Notes: generated from the sequence alone by a model not told the origin. Counted from the stretch's first letter, positions 22,598 to 35,109 are shown. The stretch: DNA of 64,000 nt from Stomoxys calcitrans (GCF_963082655.1 NC_081553.1:63168311-63232310); one strand, 5' to 3'. Numbers and translations are program-made.

Positions 22598-25500
22598 ATG
22601 AGGATTATTTTGGTGGTGTTTACAGCAACGCTCTTGGCCTCAATATTGGCCGTGAATTTACCAGGAGTACCAAGAGAATTCACAACCAACGATGTCGTGC
22701 TATCAGCAGTGTCGGGTGAGTGAGAGTGAATAAGAAGTAAGGAATTCCTGTAAAGTAAAATAAGGTAAAAATATCCTGTTGGAGGCTTTACTGTCTATGG
22801 ATCTTCAATAAGTAAAGTGTCGAAACCTCTACGAAAGAAGTGGCTGCGCCAGGCTTTACCTATGTGACCATTCCCATGTTATAAGGCTCAGTTGTAAACT
22901 GAAAACGTGAATATTACTCTAATGTTATTGCCTAGAACAGGTCAGACTGCATTGACCCGAAAGTCTTCGGGTTAACCAAGTTTATTGACGGCAGTCCTCT
23001 GGCCTTCACCGCCAAATCGTCTGCCCTTTCACTTCCTTTACTCCGTTATGGCCCTGCACCCAAACGATGCAGATTTTGAAATCCTCAGAGAAGACGTTAA
23101 TTTCTTTCTTACACTGCAAGACTGTTCGTGACTTTACCGTCCTGATTGTTATTGCCCTTATGGCAATTTTACTGTCCGTAAAGATGTTCACGCTCGACGT
23201 CCTAGCGTTAGCATCACATCACCTCACGCATTCCGTGATAGCCTGGATATCCGCTTGCAGGACCGTATTATGGACAGGCCGTCTATAATAAATCTTAGTC
23301 AATGGCCTTAACCACTTTCTCCCTTAGTCTCTAAGGACGTGGTTCCCCCGGTACTGTTCTAAGGATTGGATCAGAGTGTCGGTCCACACATTGTCAAAAG
23401 CCCCCTCGATGTCAATGCATACCGCCAGTGTGTACATTTTGGCATCGAAGGATTCTTCTTTTTTTTGCGCAACCTCGTACAGGGCAGTCTCCACCGACCT
23501 TCCCTTGACATAGGCATGATGTTTGTATTGGAGCAGTTCGCTATCCTACTCTTTTTTCATGGTATCCACAATACGTTCCAAGGTTTTGAGTATAAAGGAC
23601 GTAAGGCTTATAAGTCTGTAGGCCTTTGGTGTCGCATAACTTGCCCTGCCGGGCTTGGGTATTTATATCACCCTTGTCTCCTGCCAGGCTTTCAAAGTAT
23701 ATGCAAGTCCCAAGCACGCTGTGAAAATATTGGCCAGATGGGGCGCCAGATAGTCTACCTCTTTCTGTACTAACGTCGGAAATATTTCATCAGGTCCGGA
23801 TGACTTAATGGTTTGAAGCTCCTCAAGGATTCCTTCACCATAAATTCCGTAATTATAAACCTTAGATCAACATCGTTATTCTAAGATTTCGGTATCTCCG
23901 TGAGTCCCGTCGTATCCAGTAGAAAATGGATTTTCATTAAAAGCCTCAACATGTCCTCCGTTGTCTCTGCTCTCACTCCCATGTCGTCTACTAAAGTTTC
24001 AGTATGGACATGGGTTTTTGAGAGAAACTTTTTTATTTTGGCGGCGTTATTAACGCTATCAACCTGTTAGCAGAAAATCTTCCAGGCGGCACGTTTTGCC
24101 GCTCTGGTAATCTTATTGTATTCCTTGAAGCGTGTGTAATACAGATTCCAATAAACTTCTGCCTTTTTACGATGTGCTCTGTTAAAAAGTCTGCGGACCT
24201 CTTTCCCAATATTGCGAATCTCCCCGGTCATATAGGGTTTTTCTTGGGCTGATTTCCTCTTCCCGCAGAGAACAACTGTCTTCGAAGGACCCCACCAGCG
24301 CAGTCGTAATACTGTTGACATTTTCGTCAATGTCTTCTATGCTTGGACAATCTAAATTATCTTGTCCAAATCTTCTTCTGAGTAGCCTTCTGAATTTTGT
24401 CCAGTTGCTTTTCACTTTTTCTGCAAGCTTATCGGATTCGGCGCTGACCGTGCTATTCTAAACCTAATGTAGCGATGGTCAGAGAGTGTTCCATGGAGAC
24501 CTTCATCGATGAGATTTTAAGAACATATCATCACATCTAATACCTCCTTCCTTATCTTATTAACAAAGGTAGCGGTGTTGCCAATATTAAGTGTTATTAG
24601 GTCGTTAGTATTCCAGAACCCTGCCAGGGCTTGGCCCCTAATCAGTGTTGGTACTACCCCACGAAATGTCGTCAGAGTTTGCATCGCACTCTATTGGTGT
24701 CTCGTTTCCTGTCTGTTTTGCTGTCCTTACCAGTTTTTGCAGTTCCGACCTAGGTAGCGGTGTTGGAGAGTCAAAAGGCAGACAAATTGATGTCAGGTAT
24801 GCTCCACCGTCTCCCTGTCTCACCACTTTCGCATCCGACGTTGACAACTCAGGGGAAAATATATAATTCAAATTTTTATGACAAGTAACGCAGGTCCTCG
24901 GTCAAATACCAGTGTTAGCATAGAATAATTGGTAGTTCATATGGTTCAGTCCAGAAACTTCCGGGTCGTCCATGGCTCCTGAATTAAGGCAATATGAATC
25001 TTGCCCTTGCTGATTTCCTCCATCAAAGCATGTGTAACAGTGTCGCTCCGGTGGAGGTTTATCTGGATTACCTCAATCATTGGTCCTCCAGTAAATGGGC
25101 ATGCTGGGAGACGGTGATGCTCCCTTCTCCCTGTTCTTGAGACTGCATTGACTTGCCTGTCACTGCACTGCCTGATGTCATCGTTTTAGGTTCTTTGCCT
25201 AATCTAGTCTTCCGACTTTTCGTTCCATCGTCGGTTTCATTCCCTGTACTACCGGATGTTTTAATACTAGGATCTTTGCCTATCTTAGCCTTCCAAATCT
25301 TAAGTAAATGGGCTTCTTGGGAGTAGGCGATGGTACCATCATCGGCCCCCTGTTCGTTGGGTTGCATTGAGACTCCTGTCGCTGCGCTGCCTAATATTTC
25401 AATATTAGGATCTTTACGTATCCCAGTATTCCGAATCTTTAAGTCGGTGATGGGTCCGTCGTCGGGTTCCTGTGTTGGGTCTCTCGCCACTGCACAGCCT

Positions 25501-28500
25501 GATATTTTAGTATTAGGATCTTTGTTTCCCCTAGTCTTTCCAATATTAAGAGATGCCGTGATTGTCTCATTGTCGGCCCCCTGTTTGTTGGGCGGTGTTG
25601 AGTCACCTGCCTCTGCACGGCCTGATGTCGCAGGACGAAAATTTCTGCCTATCCTAGTCTTCCCAATCTTGAAAAAGACAGCTTTGCTCCCGTAGTGCGT
25701 CATGCTTCTAGTCTTAGCCAAACTTGACACGGAGACTTGATCAATGCCAACCACAAAGAGAGTTCCTTCCTCCTTCTCCTCCCTGTGGAAGACCTTCGTT
25801 TTGCTTGCCCAAGAATCCCGACATGCGTTGCGTCGCAAATTTACTGCCCCATCCCTCGATGAAGACCGTAGCCTTTGTGAGCTGGGGAATATCCATCTTT
25901 CTCAATAGGTCGAGCTTTGCGCCCTCCCAGGGAGCGTGAATACCTCTGACAAGCTGTTTGGCGGTATCAATACATTCCGCCGACGCAAAACGCAGCGTAA
26001 AGATATCCTCTCTAAACTCGCAGCTCATCATTTGTATTGGTGGACCCTCTACAGAGTTTCACACATGTTCAAAAATCCGATCGTTAACCAGATCCTCCAC
26101 TTGGGACCGATGATCTGCCGTGCACACTTCTTTCGTTTCTGTTCCAACTTTGTCTAAAATTTCCTTAGGAAATGAAGTTTTGTTAAAAGTTTCTATAGAA
26201 GTAAAATTTTTGACAAAGTTTTCTATAGAAATGAAATATGGACAAAATTTCCTAGAGAAATAAAATGTTGGCTTTGTAAACCCCCTTTGAAATGTTTTAT
26301 ATACCATCTGTTTCCTGATTCATAAATTCTAAAGAAATAATAAAATGAACTTATCAAGCTCCAGTTAGCATGCAAAACACTTCTAACGATAAGCAAAATC
26401 TTATCTTGAATCATTGAAACTCATTGAAAAATCCCAAAACCCCTTGCAACTAAAATGCAATCAATCATTACCTTTGCCCTCTACTCCACAGATGAAATTG
26501 CTCGTAAACTTGCCGAGGAATACATCAAATATATGAAGACCGGTGTCGAGTCTGCCTCTCTACGCCAGATATCCACCCAGTTAGCCAACTCTCATAGTAA
26601 AAAGGATTTATTCACCAAGGAAGTCGATCAATTGGGAGCCGCAGATTCATTTTTCGCTTGCACAACTTGTAGGTCTGTGGTCAATGTTATAAGTCGTAGT
26701 TTCCGCGAAGAAGATGGAGAGCTGCATGGTCAGGAAAATCGTGATTATGTGAAAAAATTCGTCGTTGGTTTCTGTAACCGCCTTAACATACAAACCGAAG
26801 AAGTTTGCGGTGAACTTTTTGAGATTCACTGGAATTTAGCTCAATATATTATACAGAATACAGGCATTGATTCACGTGAATTCTGTGGCATGTTCATGCA
26901 GAATGGTTTCTGTAATGTGGGTACACATCCCGATTACGAATGGACTGTGGAGATTGATGATAGTGTGCCTGCCGCCACGGAACCCAAATTCGATATTCCT
27001 GCCAAGAGTTCGAGTGATTTGAAAATTTTACATATCACCGATATACATCACGATCCCTTGTATGAACCTGGTGCCTTGGCTGAATGTGATGAGCCCATGT
27101 GCTGTCAGCGTCATAAGGATGTGGCTCAAGGTACTGCCAAGGCAGCTGGCTATTGGGGTGATTATCGTGATTGTGATCTTCCCTGGCATACGGTCGACAA
27201 TGCCCTCATGCATATTAAGGAAACTCATGATGTGGATTATATCTATCAAACGGGGGATGTAGTTGATCACATGGTATGGGCTACTTCGGATGAGAAGAAT
27301 AAGGAAGTCTATGAAAAGGTTACCAACAAAATCTATGAAGTATTTCCCAGTGTGCCAGTATATCCCGCCATTGGTAATCATGAACCACATCCTTTGAACA
27401 TGTGAGTAGTGGGATGATGTGGTATAAAGTTAAGAGGGGTTAAAAATGCTTTATCTTTATCTTCGTCTTCTAGATTTGCTCCTGACTATGTGCCTGAGGA
27501 GTTTAGCTCTAAGAAGTTCTATGAACATATCTATGAAATATGGTCCAATTATTTACCCGCCGATACCAAGGAAACCATTGTCAAGGGTGGCTACTACACT
27601 ACACTGGTAAAGCCCGGTTTCCGCATTGTCTCGCTGAATAATAACGATTGTTATACCAACAATTGGTGGCTGTTCTTCAATGGCACCGATATGAAGACTC
27701 AGTTAATGTGGTTGCATGATGTCCTCTTGACTGCCGAAAAGGATCATGAGAATGTTCACATTTTGGCCCATATTCCCTCGGGCAGTGGCACCTGCTGGCA
27801 TGTCTGGTCTAGGGAATATAATCGTATTATCGCCCGTTTCCGCAATACCATTAGTGGCATATTTAATGGACACCACCATAATGATGAGATGAATGTTCAC
27901 TATTCGAATGGTCATGCCATAGCTATGTCTTGGAATGCAGGAGCATTGACTACGTTCTCCTACAGAAATCCCAATTATCGCATATATGATGTGGAGCCTA
28001 CGACCTATGTAAGTTTTAAGCAGTCATGTTTGGAGATGGAAAAGTTATTGCGAGTACCAAACTCTTTGTACATTTTCTAGCAAGTTGTTGACCATGAAAC
28101 CTGGATTTTCAATTTGACCGAAGCTAACTTGGCTGGTGAAGGTGTCAAACCAAACTGGTATAAGGAATACATTTTCTCCGAAGAGTTTACCAACAATCTT
28201 AGTCCTGGCTCGATTGATGCCCATTTGGATGTTATGGCCAATAATCCCGATTTGGTCAGAAAGGTAAGTATTCCAAAAACAAGTTTTACTTCGATATGTT
28301 CAAACAATTCAATCCAATCTTTGTTGTCAATGTCCGAAGTTATCTCATCCAATGTAATGGTAAGATTGTTACCATATCCACAATAGTTTAAATCCTGCAG
28401 ATACTACTACAGACACAACGACATACTCGACTCGAGCTATCCTAATTATTTCCGAGGTATGTGGGAAAATTTAACAATGGACGTCGCACAGTGGGAGAAA

Positions 28501-31500
28501 ATCAAAAAAATTAGTAACAAATATGTCTTGTGAGAACGGGTAGAGATATCTCTTCGAAATTCGGAATGGTTAGATCTAAGGTGGTTGCGAGATCGTATGC
28601 ATTTCAAGCCCCCAAAATGTCCGGGCTCCTTTCGGCAGCCCCTTAATGTTGGTATTTCGAAAAATTGAAGGGCTGTCTTCGTAAATTGCAAAATACAAAG
28701 CCAATATGGGCCAAAAATTCAGCAAATAAAAATTAAAACTCTTATATCCCAAAAACCAGTGGAGTATAGTACACCTCAAAGGATTTTGGTAGGGATTTTT
28801 TTAAGCACTATCCAGCAAAAAGAATTTAGAAAATCGGACCACAAATAAAGATTTGGCAGCACGAACAATTTTTCGAAATACAGAAATGATCAACTTCAGG
28901 GTCCTGCCCAAAAGGCGCCCGGACATCCTAGGGCCTTGAACCACGATCTTACTAATAAAGCAGCTCTCACAATTTCCAATTTCAAAGGGATATCTCTACC
29001 CGTTCTCACACGGCATATTTTTCACTTGTTTTTTTTTTTTTTTTGATTATCTCCCACTGTGCGTAATCTCTCGCCGTATACCGGGCTCGGGCTCTACCTG
29101 CTAAAAACGCACCTTACCTCTAGGAATATGTAAACCAAATCGGTACCGCTCTCGCATTACCTTGAGTTGGATCCCCTGTAGCACTTACGCCATACATCTT
29201 AGTGTTCCTGCGTTCAGGTTCTTTCTCTATATAGCAGTCACTATATCATTGATGTCGCGTCATGGTATCTTTTCTTTGACCTGAGTATCACTTCGACAAA
29301 AGTTACACAAAATCCTCTGAAGAATTCAAAAAAAATGTTGAGAAAAATGCAATAAAAAACTTTCTTTTATTTGCAAAAGAAGAAAGGTCTTCAAGCTTCA
29401 ATAACTTAACCAATGCATAAAAATTGTCACAGCTCTCCAGCTATCCTCTCTGCTGCACATCTTTGTTGTTAGGTTTTCCGCTCCTATTTTACCGCTTTAC
29501 TCTTCCATTCGCGCCCAGCTGTTGCGCCAGCGTTACCAACGCGAGACTGTGTGCTCAGCACCATCCACCAACTTTTCTTATTTGTAGATGTAGAATGGTG
29601 AGATGTATTTCCCCATTCCATGTAGGTAGTTGCGGAAGTATACGCGTCCAGATACTGCCTACGTCAAATAGAAGTTTACGTCTTCTTTCTTTCTACCGAC
29701 CCATTGTTGCATAAAGGTCCAAAATTATTCCACCTTGACTATCAAATGCCCAGCGTTTCTTGTCGAATATCTTCCAATATGGACTCCTGTTGGGGGTTCG
29801 GTTTGACTTCACATATCTAGAGCCTGTAGGTTTATTGGCACCATACCGGCAATGACGAGAACTGGGGGTTCGGACACTGTTCGGTAGGTTAGGTTTAAGT
29901 GGCAGTCATCAGACTCCCTTAGACGTTGTCGTCCATTGTTATACCATAGGAACAGAAGGAGGATGCCTTCTAGTTCCTACCGTTGAACCATCCAGATCGC
30001 TTTAAAAAGCCCAATTACAAATGTCCACATCCGCTAAATCAGACAGGTTCTCAAAGAAACGAGAACCTAAAGGGAACTCCATATGACTGCTTGTGCGGGA
30101 CACACACACAGAAGGTGTTCTATAGTCTCTTCTTCGATGTGCTCACAGCATCTGCAAAAGTCATTTCTGGCAACCTTCAGTCTGTCTGCATGTTTTCCGA
30201 TTAGACAGTGACTGAGACGTCTGTTCTAGCCATTGACAGTACAGCAGTAGACCTCTTCAAGTCAAGATTAGGCCACATAGCTTTGGAATGCTCACAGCCC
30301 CCTCTTTGTGATCATCTATCATTCGTTGTCCTTCGGGCCTGGTCCTGAAAACTTAGCTTACATGTCGCTAGAGGTATATCCACAGATTGCAGTATCCCTG
30401 GAATGTGTAGGGTAGTTCCTAGTCTCGCAAGCTCATCCACTTTACAATTCCCTGATATATCTCTGTGGCCCGGCACCCAGAACAGGTGAATTTTGAACTT
30501 CTCAGCCATCTCGTTGAAAGATCTGCGAAAGTCGAGGTCGGTTTTTGTGTACAGAAATACGTTCTCCAGGGATTTAATGACTGCATGGCTGTCTGAGAAG
30601 ATATTTATACCAATCGTTGTAATGACATTATATCTTAGCCATTCCACCACTTCCTTAATTGCAAGGATCTCTGCTTGATACACACTGCAGTGGTCGGGTA
30701 ACCTCTTCGATATGACCAGTTCTAATAGATTAGTTTGGAACCATCCGTATAGAAGTCTATGTAACTTCTGTTACCAGGGATATCATAGTTCCAATCGGTT
30801 CTATCAGGAATAGTGGTACCGTAATTTTTATCGAAAAGCGGCTCAGGTAGGGTGTAATCCACACTGCCTGGAACATCGGATATTGTATGATGACCAATGA
30901 CAAATCTTCCTGAACCTCACGGCAGTGGTCACACTTTCGTTGACATCCGAACTTCCCCATATCTGGTGATGTGCATTAGCATCACTTTCTACAATGAGGC
31001 TTTTCTTCCTTACAGAAGCGGCTTCAACCAGCGACTTAAGGTTTGTAAGCGGCATCTCTGAATCGTCATCTTACTGTTCGGTAAGATGACGAAACTCTTC
31101 GAGCAGCCGTCCTCTGTAACGAAATCAGCGCTTTAACCCATCCATCATTAGCTTGCGTCTGCCTTGTAGATGTCCTCCAATGTTCGCCATTATTCGTCCT
31201 AATTGGGCCGTTATCTTCACCGCGTACTGCGTCTGGACTGTACGACTCAGGTGTCAGGTGTACGACTCAGGTGTCGAGTCGTACCCCTAGGTATTTTACT
31301 AGCCTTCTAGTGGTTAAGACGACATCCTCGATCCATTTAAGTATCTCTGTGGGGATGTGTTTCCTCGTGAGCAGAATAGTTCAGTTTTTTACGCCTGGGT
31401 TTAGCTCTGGTGTACTTTCGCCTTTTTCGTATGCAATCACGTCTGTGAGGTCGGGTGGCAACGGCTCTTACACAAATCTGAGTGCCTAAGATGCTCAATA

Positions 31501-33302
31501 TGACAAGATAAGTTAATTGCGCCTTTAAATAACCAAAGGCCACCCTATACCCGCGGCGATCGGTCCTTTGGACCGAAAAGAGCTTGCTCACCTACAGTAG
31601 CTTGACGAGGATCGCCAACTCCACATGAAAATGTGGCTACAACAACAAGCAAAAACCCGATGAAAAGATCAAGTGGTGGCAGACACCTCGAAACTTGATG
31701 TCAGAGATTTTAGAATGAGCGCAGAACATCGAGGCGCTTGGGACGCTATGATACGTTCGGCTAATAGAACCAATGTACTGTCATAGCCAATTAAAGTAAA
31801 GTAATATGGCAACGCAGCCGACCGTAGCCCAGAGGTTAGCATACCCAACTATGATGCTAAACACCTGGGTTCGAATCCTGTCGAGATCATCAGAAAAAAT
31901 TTGAAGCGGTGGTTTTTCGCTTTTAATGCTGGCGACATTTGTGAGGTACCATATCGTGTAATAACTTCTCTTAAAAGAGGTGCCGCACTACGGCACGACA
32001 TTCAAACTCGGCTGTAACAAAGGAGGCCCCTTATCATTGAGCTTAAACAGGAATTAAACTGCACTCATTAATATGTGAGAACTTTACCCCGGTTCCTTTA
32101 TGGAATGTTCATGGGCAAATTAGCGATGGTCGGAGAAGGAGTGTTCAGTCCTGAACCCCATCTAAACAATTTTCTGAACCAATTGTCATATCTAACACCT
32201 CCTCCCCTATCCTATTAACAAAGGTAGCCTAGTTACCAATATGAAGTGTTTTTAGCTCGTAAGCATTCAATGATTCAGCCAGAGCTTGGTCCTCCTTATA
32301 AATGTTGGTATAACCACACGACTTTTAAGGACTCAAGAAGTAAAATCGGGAGATCGGTTTACAGGGGACCTATATCAGGTTATAGACCGATTCGGAGTTC
32401 AGTTGTTTGAAGAAATAACGGAACACTTCGTGCTAAATATGCGGCATCCAGGGACTCAAGAAGTCAAATCGGGAGATGGGTTTATGTGGGAGCTATATCT
32501 AAATCTGAACCGAGTTATGAGAGCTATATCTAAATCTGCAATCCCCAACGGCCTACATCAATATTAATTATCTTTGCGACTAGCTTTAAGCGTATGACGG
32601 CTACCATGATTTCGACAGTCGGACGGACGGACGGACATGGCTAGATCGAGTCAGAACGTCGAGACGATTAAGAATACATATACTTTATAGGGTCTTAGAC
32701 GAATATTTCGAAGTGTTACAAAGGGAATGACGATATTAGTATACGCCCATCCTATGGTGGTGGGTATGAAAAGCAATAAACCAGCAATCAATCTATTAAC
32801 CTATAATTGAACCCCAAGATAACAAAACTTTTAATCTTTTTTAGTTCTGGCGCTATAAGAGGACCTCTGCAGATCCCGCTCTGGCTGGAGGCTGTGGTAA
32901 AGGCTGCCTTCTCAACACTATTTGTAACATTGCCATTACGGTAACTAACCAAAGAGAACGATGTAATGAATTGACAGCAAAATTAAGTCTTGCGGTATGT
33001 ATTTCATTTTTCGTTACTTGAAAAAAAAAATATTTAATCAAAAATTATCAATATCTTGGCATTAATAGATTGACAATGAGAACACCTCGAGTTCAGGTCC
33101 CACAGATTCCACCACAGATTCTACCACTGCATCTACATCCACTAGTACGGGTACTACCTCTTCACCCACTAGTACAGATTCCACAACTTCATCTACATCG
33201 ACTACTACTCCCGAAGATGAAGATGATGGTGCTATATCGATTACTGCAATTAGTTTTACTACCATGATGGCTGTATATTTTGCAATATCCAATGTAGTTT
33301 AG
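22598..33302 (+). CDS. Acid sphingomyelinase paralog B (ASM-B), 6 exons, 709 aa, probably membrane-anchored
   Basis: Exons join 22598-22715, 26492-27401, 27474-28008, 28081-28263, 32845-32994 and 33069-33302, all GT/AG. Exon lengths 1, 2, 3 and 5 equal those of ASM-A, so residue numbering matches through the catalytic region: ITDIHHDP (D223, H225), QTGDV (D295), GNHEPHP (N335), LAHIPSG (H442) and NGHHHNDE (H476, H478). The saposin-B cysteines are kept (FACTTC, EEVC, EFC, GFC). The exon-1 peptide is near identical to A (NLPGVPREF). Exon 6 encodes about 50 residues rich in Ser/Thr, then PEDEDDG and a 22-residue hydrophobic end. No frameshift or stop occurs in the joined exons, so it looks functional despite a 3.8-kb intron 1 with a degraded reverse-strand LINE and a 4.6-kb intron 4. 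It is a recent tandem duplicate of A. Confidence 0.95.
22930..26160 (-). mobile_element. RNase H-bearing LINE, long but degraded copy in ASM-B intron 1
   Basis: Read on the reverse strand: an ORF1-like protein (26031-25741, then a 253-codon frame at 25838-25077 with Lys/Gly/Asp-rich repeats); an endonuclease piece with ECDANSDDISWGSTNTD (about 24700-24640); a linker (24415-24067); reverse transcriptase pieces (about 23800-23300, SGPDEIFP and ETRVIYIPKPGR type motifs across frameshifts); and RNase H (23191-23006, NIFTDSKIAI). The order is that of an I/R1/LOA-type LINE. Many frameshifts make it inactive. Confidence 0.82.
26160..26290. repeat. Short degenerate tandem repeat ('ttttctatagaa' type)
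   Basis: Units of the words 'aaattttgacaaa' and 'ttttctatagaaatgaaa' recur about every 40-50 bp, a low-complexity repeat common in fly introns. Confidence 0.5.
28380..29420. other. Start of ASM-B intron 4, unclassified
   Basis: About 28800-28930 is a diverged copy of the dispersed repeat at 4860-5170, and the words 'atctctacccgttctcaca' occur once on each strand (near 28535 and 28995), suggesting inverted ends of an old element. No gene signal. Confidence 0.35.
29900..31470 (-). mobile_element. Second RNase H LINE family, rearranged fragments
   Basis: On the reverse strand 30683-30312 encodes RNase H (NIFSDSHAVIKSLE, WVPGHRDISGN). About 30200-30060 encodes a zinc-finger-like CRCCEHIEEETIEHLLC. 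31055-30960 has endonuclease VESDANAHHQIWGSSD, and about 31320-31270 has KYLGVRLDT. The endonuclease piece sits between reverse transcriptase and RNase H, so the copy is rearranged or nested. It differs in sequence from the LINE at 22930-26160. Confidence 0.75.
31440..31806 (+). mobile_element. RTE deletion derivative: 5' UTR fused to 3' end
   Basis: About 31455-31545 matches 46510-46590, the 5' leader of the RTE copy. About 31666-31803 matches its last 140 bp, ending CATAGCCAATTAAAGTAAAG. The whole coding region between is missing. Confidence 0.72.
31815..32120 (+). mobile_element. tRNA-derived SINE, near full length (about 306 bp)
   Basis: A-box-like TAGCCCAGAGG, B-box GGTTCGAATCC about 40 bp later, then body with 'gctggcgacatttgtgaggtacc' and end 'ggaatgttcatgggcaaat'. 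It sits directly after the RTE derivative. Confidence 0.82.
32270..32780 (+). repeat. mini-me/DINE-like element, short
   Basis: Two F1-type units, then (GGAC)n at about 32620-32640, the core, 'acatatactttatagggtcttagac' and the end block 'cccatcctatggtggtgggtat'. It lies 65 bp before exon 5 of ASM-B. Confidence 0.65.
33069..33302 (+). CDS. Last exon of ASM-B: mucin-like Ser/Thr stalk and hydrophobic tail
   Basis: Seventy-seven codons and TAG. About 45 residues are almost only Ser, Thr, Pro, Gly and Asp, built from short degenerate repeats such as TDSTT and TSTST, which suggests O-glycosylation. PEDEDDG follows, then a hydrophobic end (AISITAISFTTMMAVYFAI). The stalk is 30 residues longer than in ASM-A, consistent with slippage in the repeat-rich DNA. 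The long reverse-strand open frame over this exon is only its shadow. Confidence 0.85.
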   Translation: MDNENTSSSGPTDSTTDSTTASTSTSTGTTSSPTSTDSTTSSTSTTTPEDEDDGAISITAISFTTMMAVYFAISNVV

Positions 33303-33659
33303 AAAAAAAGAGTTATGTTTATTTTTTAAAACAAAGAATATTATCTTAATATATGTATATAAAAAAATATACGTGAGTTTATTTATACTGTATAGGCCAA
33401 TTCTGAAAGACAAAGTTCAAAGTTCAGCGAGAAGAAGATAATTATACTTTGTTTCATTAAGTATTTCGGAAGCTGCCATTTTTAAAGCTTCATTGACATT
33501 TGTGAAGTAGACACTACACCATTATTGAAAATGGAACGAAACCGCTCCATACTTAACGTGTGACTTTTTGATGCGGTTAATGGTCCGGCGGTATCTTTGA
33601 ACCTTTAACGAAAATGAGGTTGGATCAACATATTGCGCCATCGAGGGATGATCGATGAT

Positions 33660-34868
33660 TTTTATACCCACCGCCATAGGATGAGGATATGCTAATCTAG
33701 TCATACCTCGAAATATTCATGTAAGACCCCATGAAGTGTACATATTCTTGATCGTCTCGAGGTTCTGAGTCGAAGTAGCCATGTCCGTCCGTCTGTCGAA
33801 ATCACGATAGAGTTCAACCTCAAGCGGAGCTAGCCTCTTGAAATTTTGCACAGATACTACGTGTTGATGTGGGTCGTTCGGCATTGCAAATGGGCCATAT
33901 CGGTTTAAAATCAGACATAGCTCCCATTTAAACCGATCCCCCGATTTGATTTCTTGAGCCCCTGGAAATCACTTTTTTTGTCCGATTTGGCTGAAATTTT
34001 GTATGTAGTGTTCTGTTATGACTTCCAATAACATTGCTAAGTACGGTCCGAAACGGTCTATAACCTGATGTAGCTCTCATATATACCGATCTCCTGATTT
34101 GACATCTTGAGCCCTTATAAGTCGCAATTTTTATCCGATTTTGCTGAAATTTTGCATGTGTTGTTCTGTCATGATTTCCAACAACTGTGCCAAGTACGGT
34201 CCAAAAAGGTCTATAACCTGATACAGCTCCCATATAAACCGATCTCCAGATTTGACATCTTGAGCCCTTACAAGTCGCAATTTTTATCCGATTTGGCTGA
34301 AATGTAGCATGTGGTGTTCTGTCATGACTTGCAACAACTGTGCCAAGTACGGTCCAAAACGGTCTATAACCTGATATAGCTCCCATATAAACCTATCACC
34401 CGATTTTACTTCTTGAGCCCCTGGAAACCGCAATTTTCGCCCGATTTGGCTGAAATTTTGCATGTGGTGTTCTGTTATGACTTCCAATAACTGTGCCAAA
34501 TACGGTCCAAATCTGTCTATAACCTGATATAGCTCCCATATAAACCTATCACCCGATTTTACTTCTTGAGCCCCTGGAAACCGCAATTTTCGCCCGATTT
34601 GGCTGAAATTTTGCATGTGGTGTTCTGTTATGACTTCCAATAACTGTGCCAAATACGGTCCAAATCTGTCTATAACCTTAATTGCTCCCATGTAAACCGG
34701 TCTTTCGATTATCCTTGTTCGCTTTTTTTTTGCTGATTTCACAGAATTTTGGTATGTAGAATAAAATTATGCCCTTCAACTAAATTTATTTTGTATACAT
34801 TTTTAGCAGAATCTATGGTGTAGGGTTCCCAAGAGTCGGCCCGACCGAACTTAGCACGTTTTTACTGG
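33660..34868 (-). repeat. mini-me/DINE-like element with five F1 units
   Basis: Left block at 33663 ('ataggatgaggatatgctaatc'), TA-side block, core and a short GTCC run (33780), then ~153-bp units. Those at 34410 and 34564 are nearly identical, a recent tandem duplication. It ends with GGCCCGACCGAAC and 'cacgtttttactgg'. Confidence 0.75.
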
Positions 34869-35109
34869 TTTATGGTTGGATGGTATTGATCTTTACATGG
34901 TTTAATGACAACAAGACGGCGCTACGTGCCTCAGAAGCAACGAAACCATTGTTTTTTTACGGGAAAATGTCCTGGCCATGTTATCTCATGAAGAGGTGGT
35001 CACAAGATCCCTGTGATTGGCCACGAGAGCTTGTGATTTAATACCCTGCGAAATCTTCCTTTGGAGCCACGTAAAAGATAAGGTGTAACCCTATGCTAAG
35101 AACAAATAG

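Noticed and set aside
25077..25838. A 253-codon reverse-strand frame as a host gene in ASM-B intron 1.
   Set aside because: It lies in order upstream of LINE endonuclease, reverse transcriptase and RNase H pieces on the same strand, so it is the LINE's ORF1-like region.
27402..27473. Stop codons between exons 2 and 3 of ASM-B suggesting a pseudogene.
   Set aside because: The stops fall in a 72-bp GT/AG intron at the position conserved in all paralogs; the joined frame is open.
31815..31890. Possible tRNA gene (A-box and B-box spaced correctly).
   Set aside because: No cloverleaf with a paired acceptor stem could be formed, and the same head with a shared 200-bp body recurs, which marks a SINE.
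33062..33292. Reverse-strand frame rich in Val/Asp/Glu over ASM-B exon 6.
   Set aside because: It is the complement of the Ser/Thr stalk codons; the forward exon has splice sites, phase and homology.
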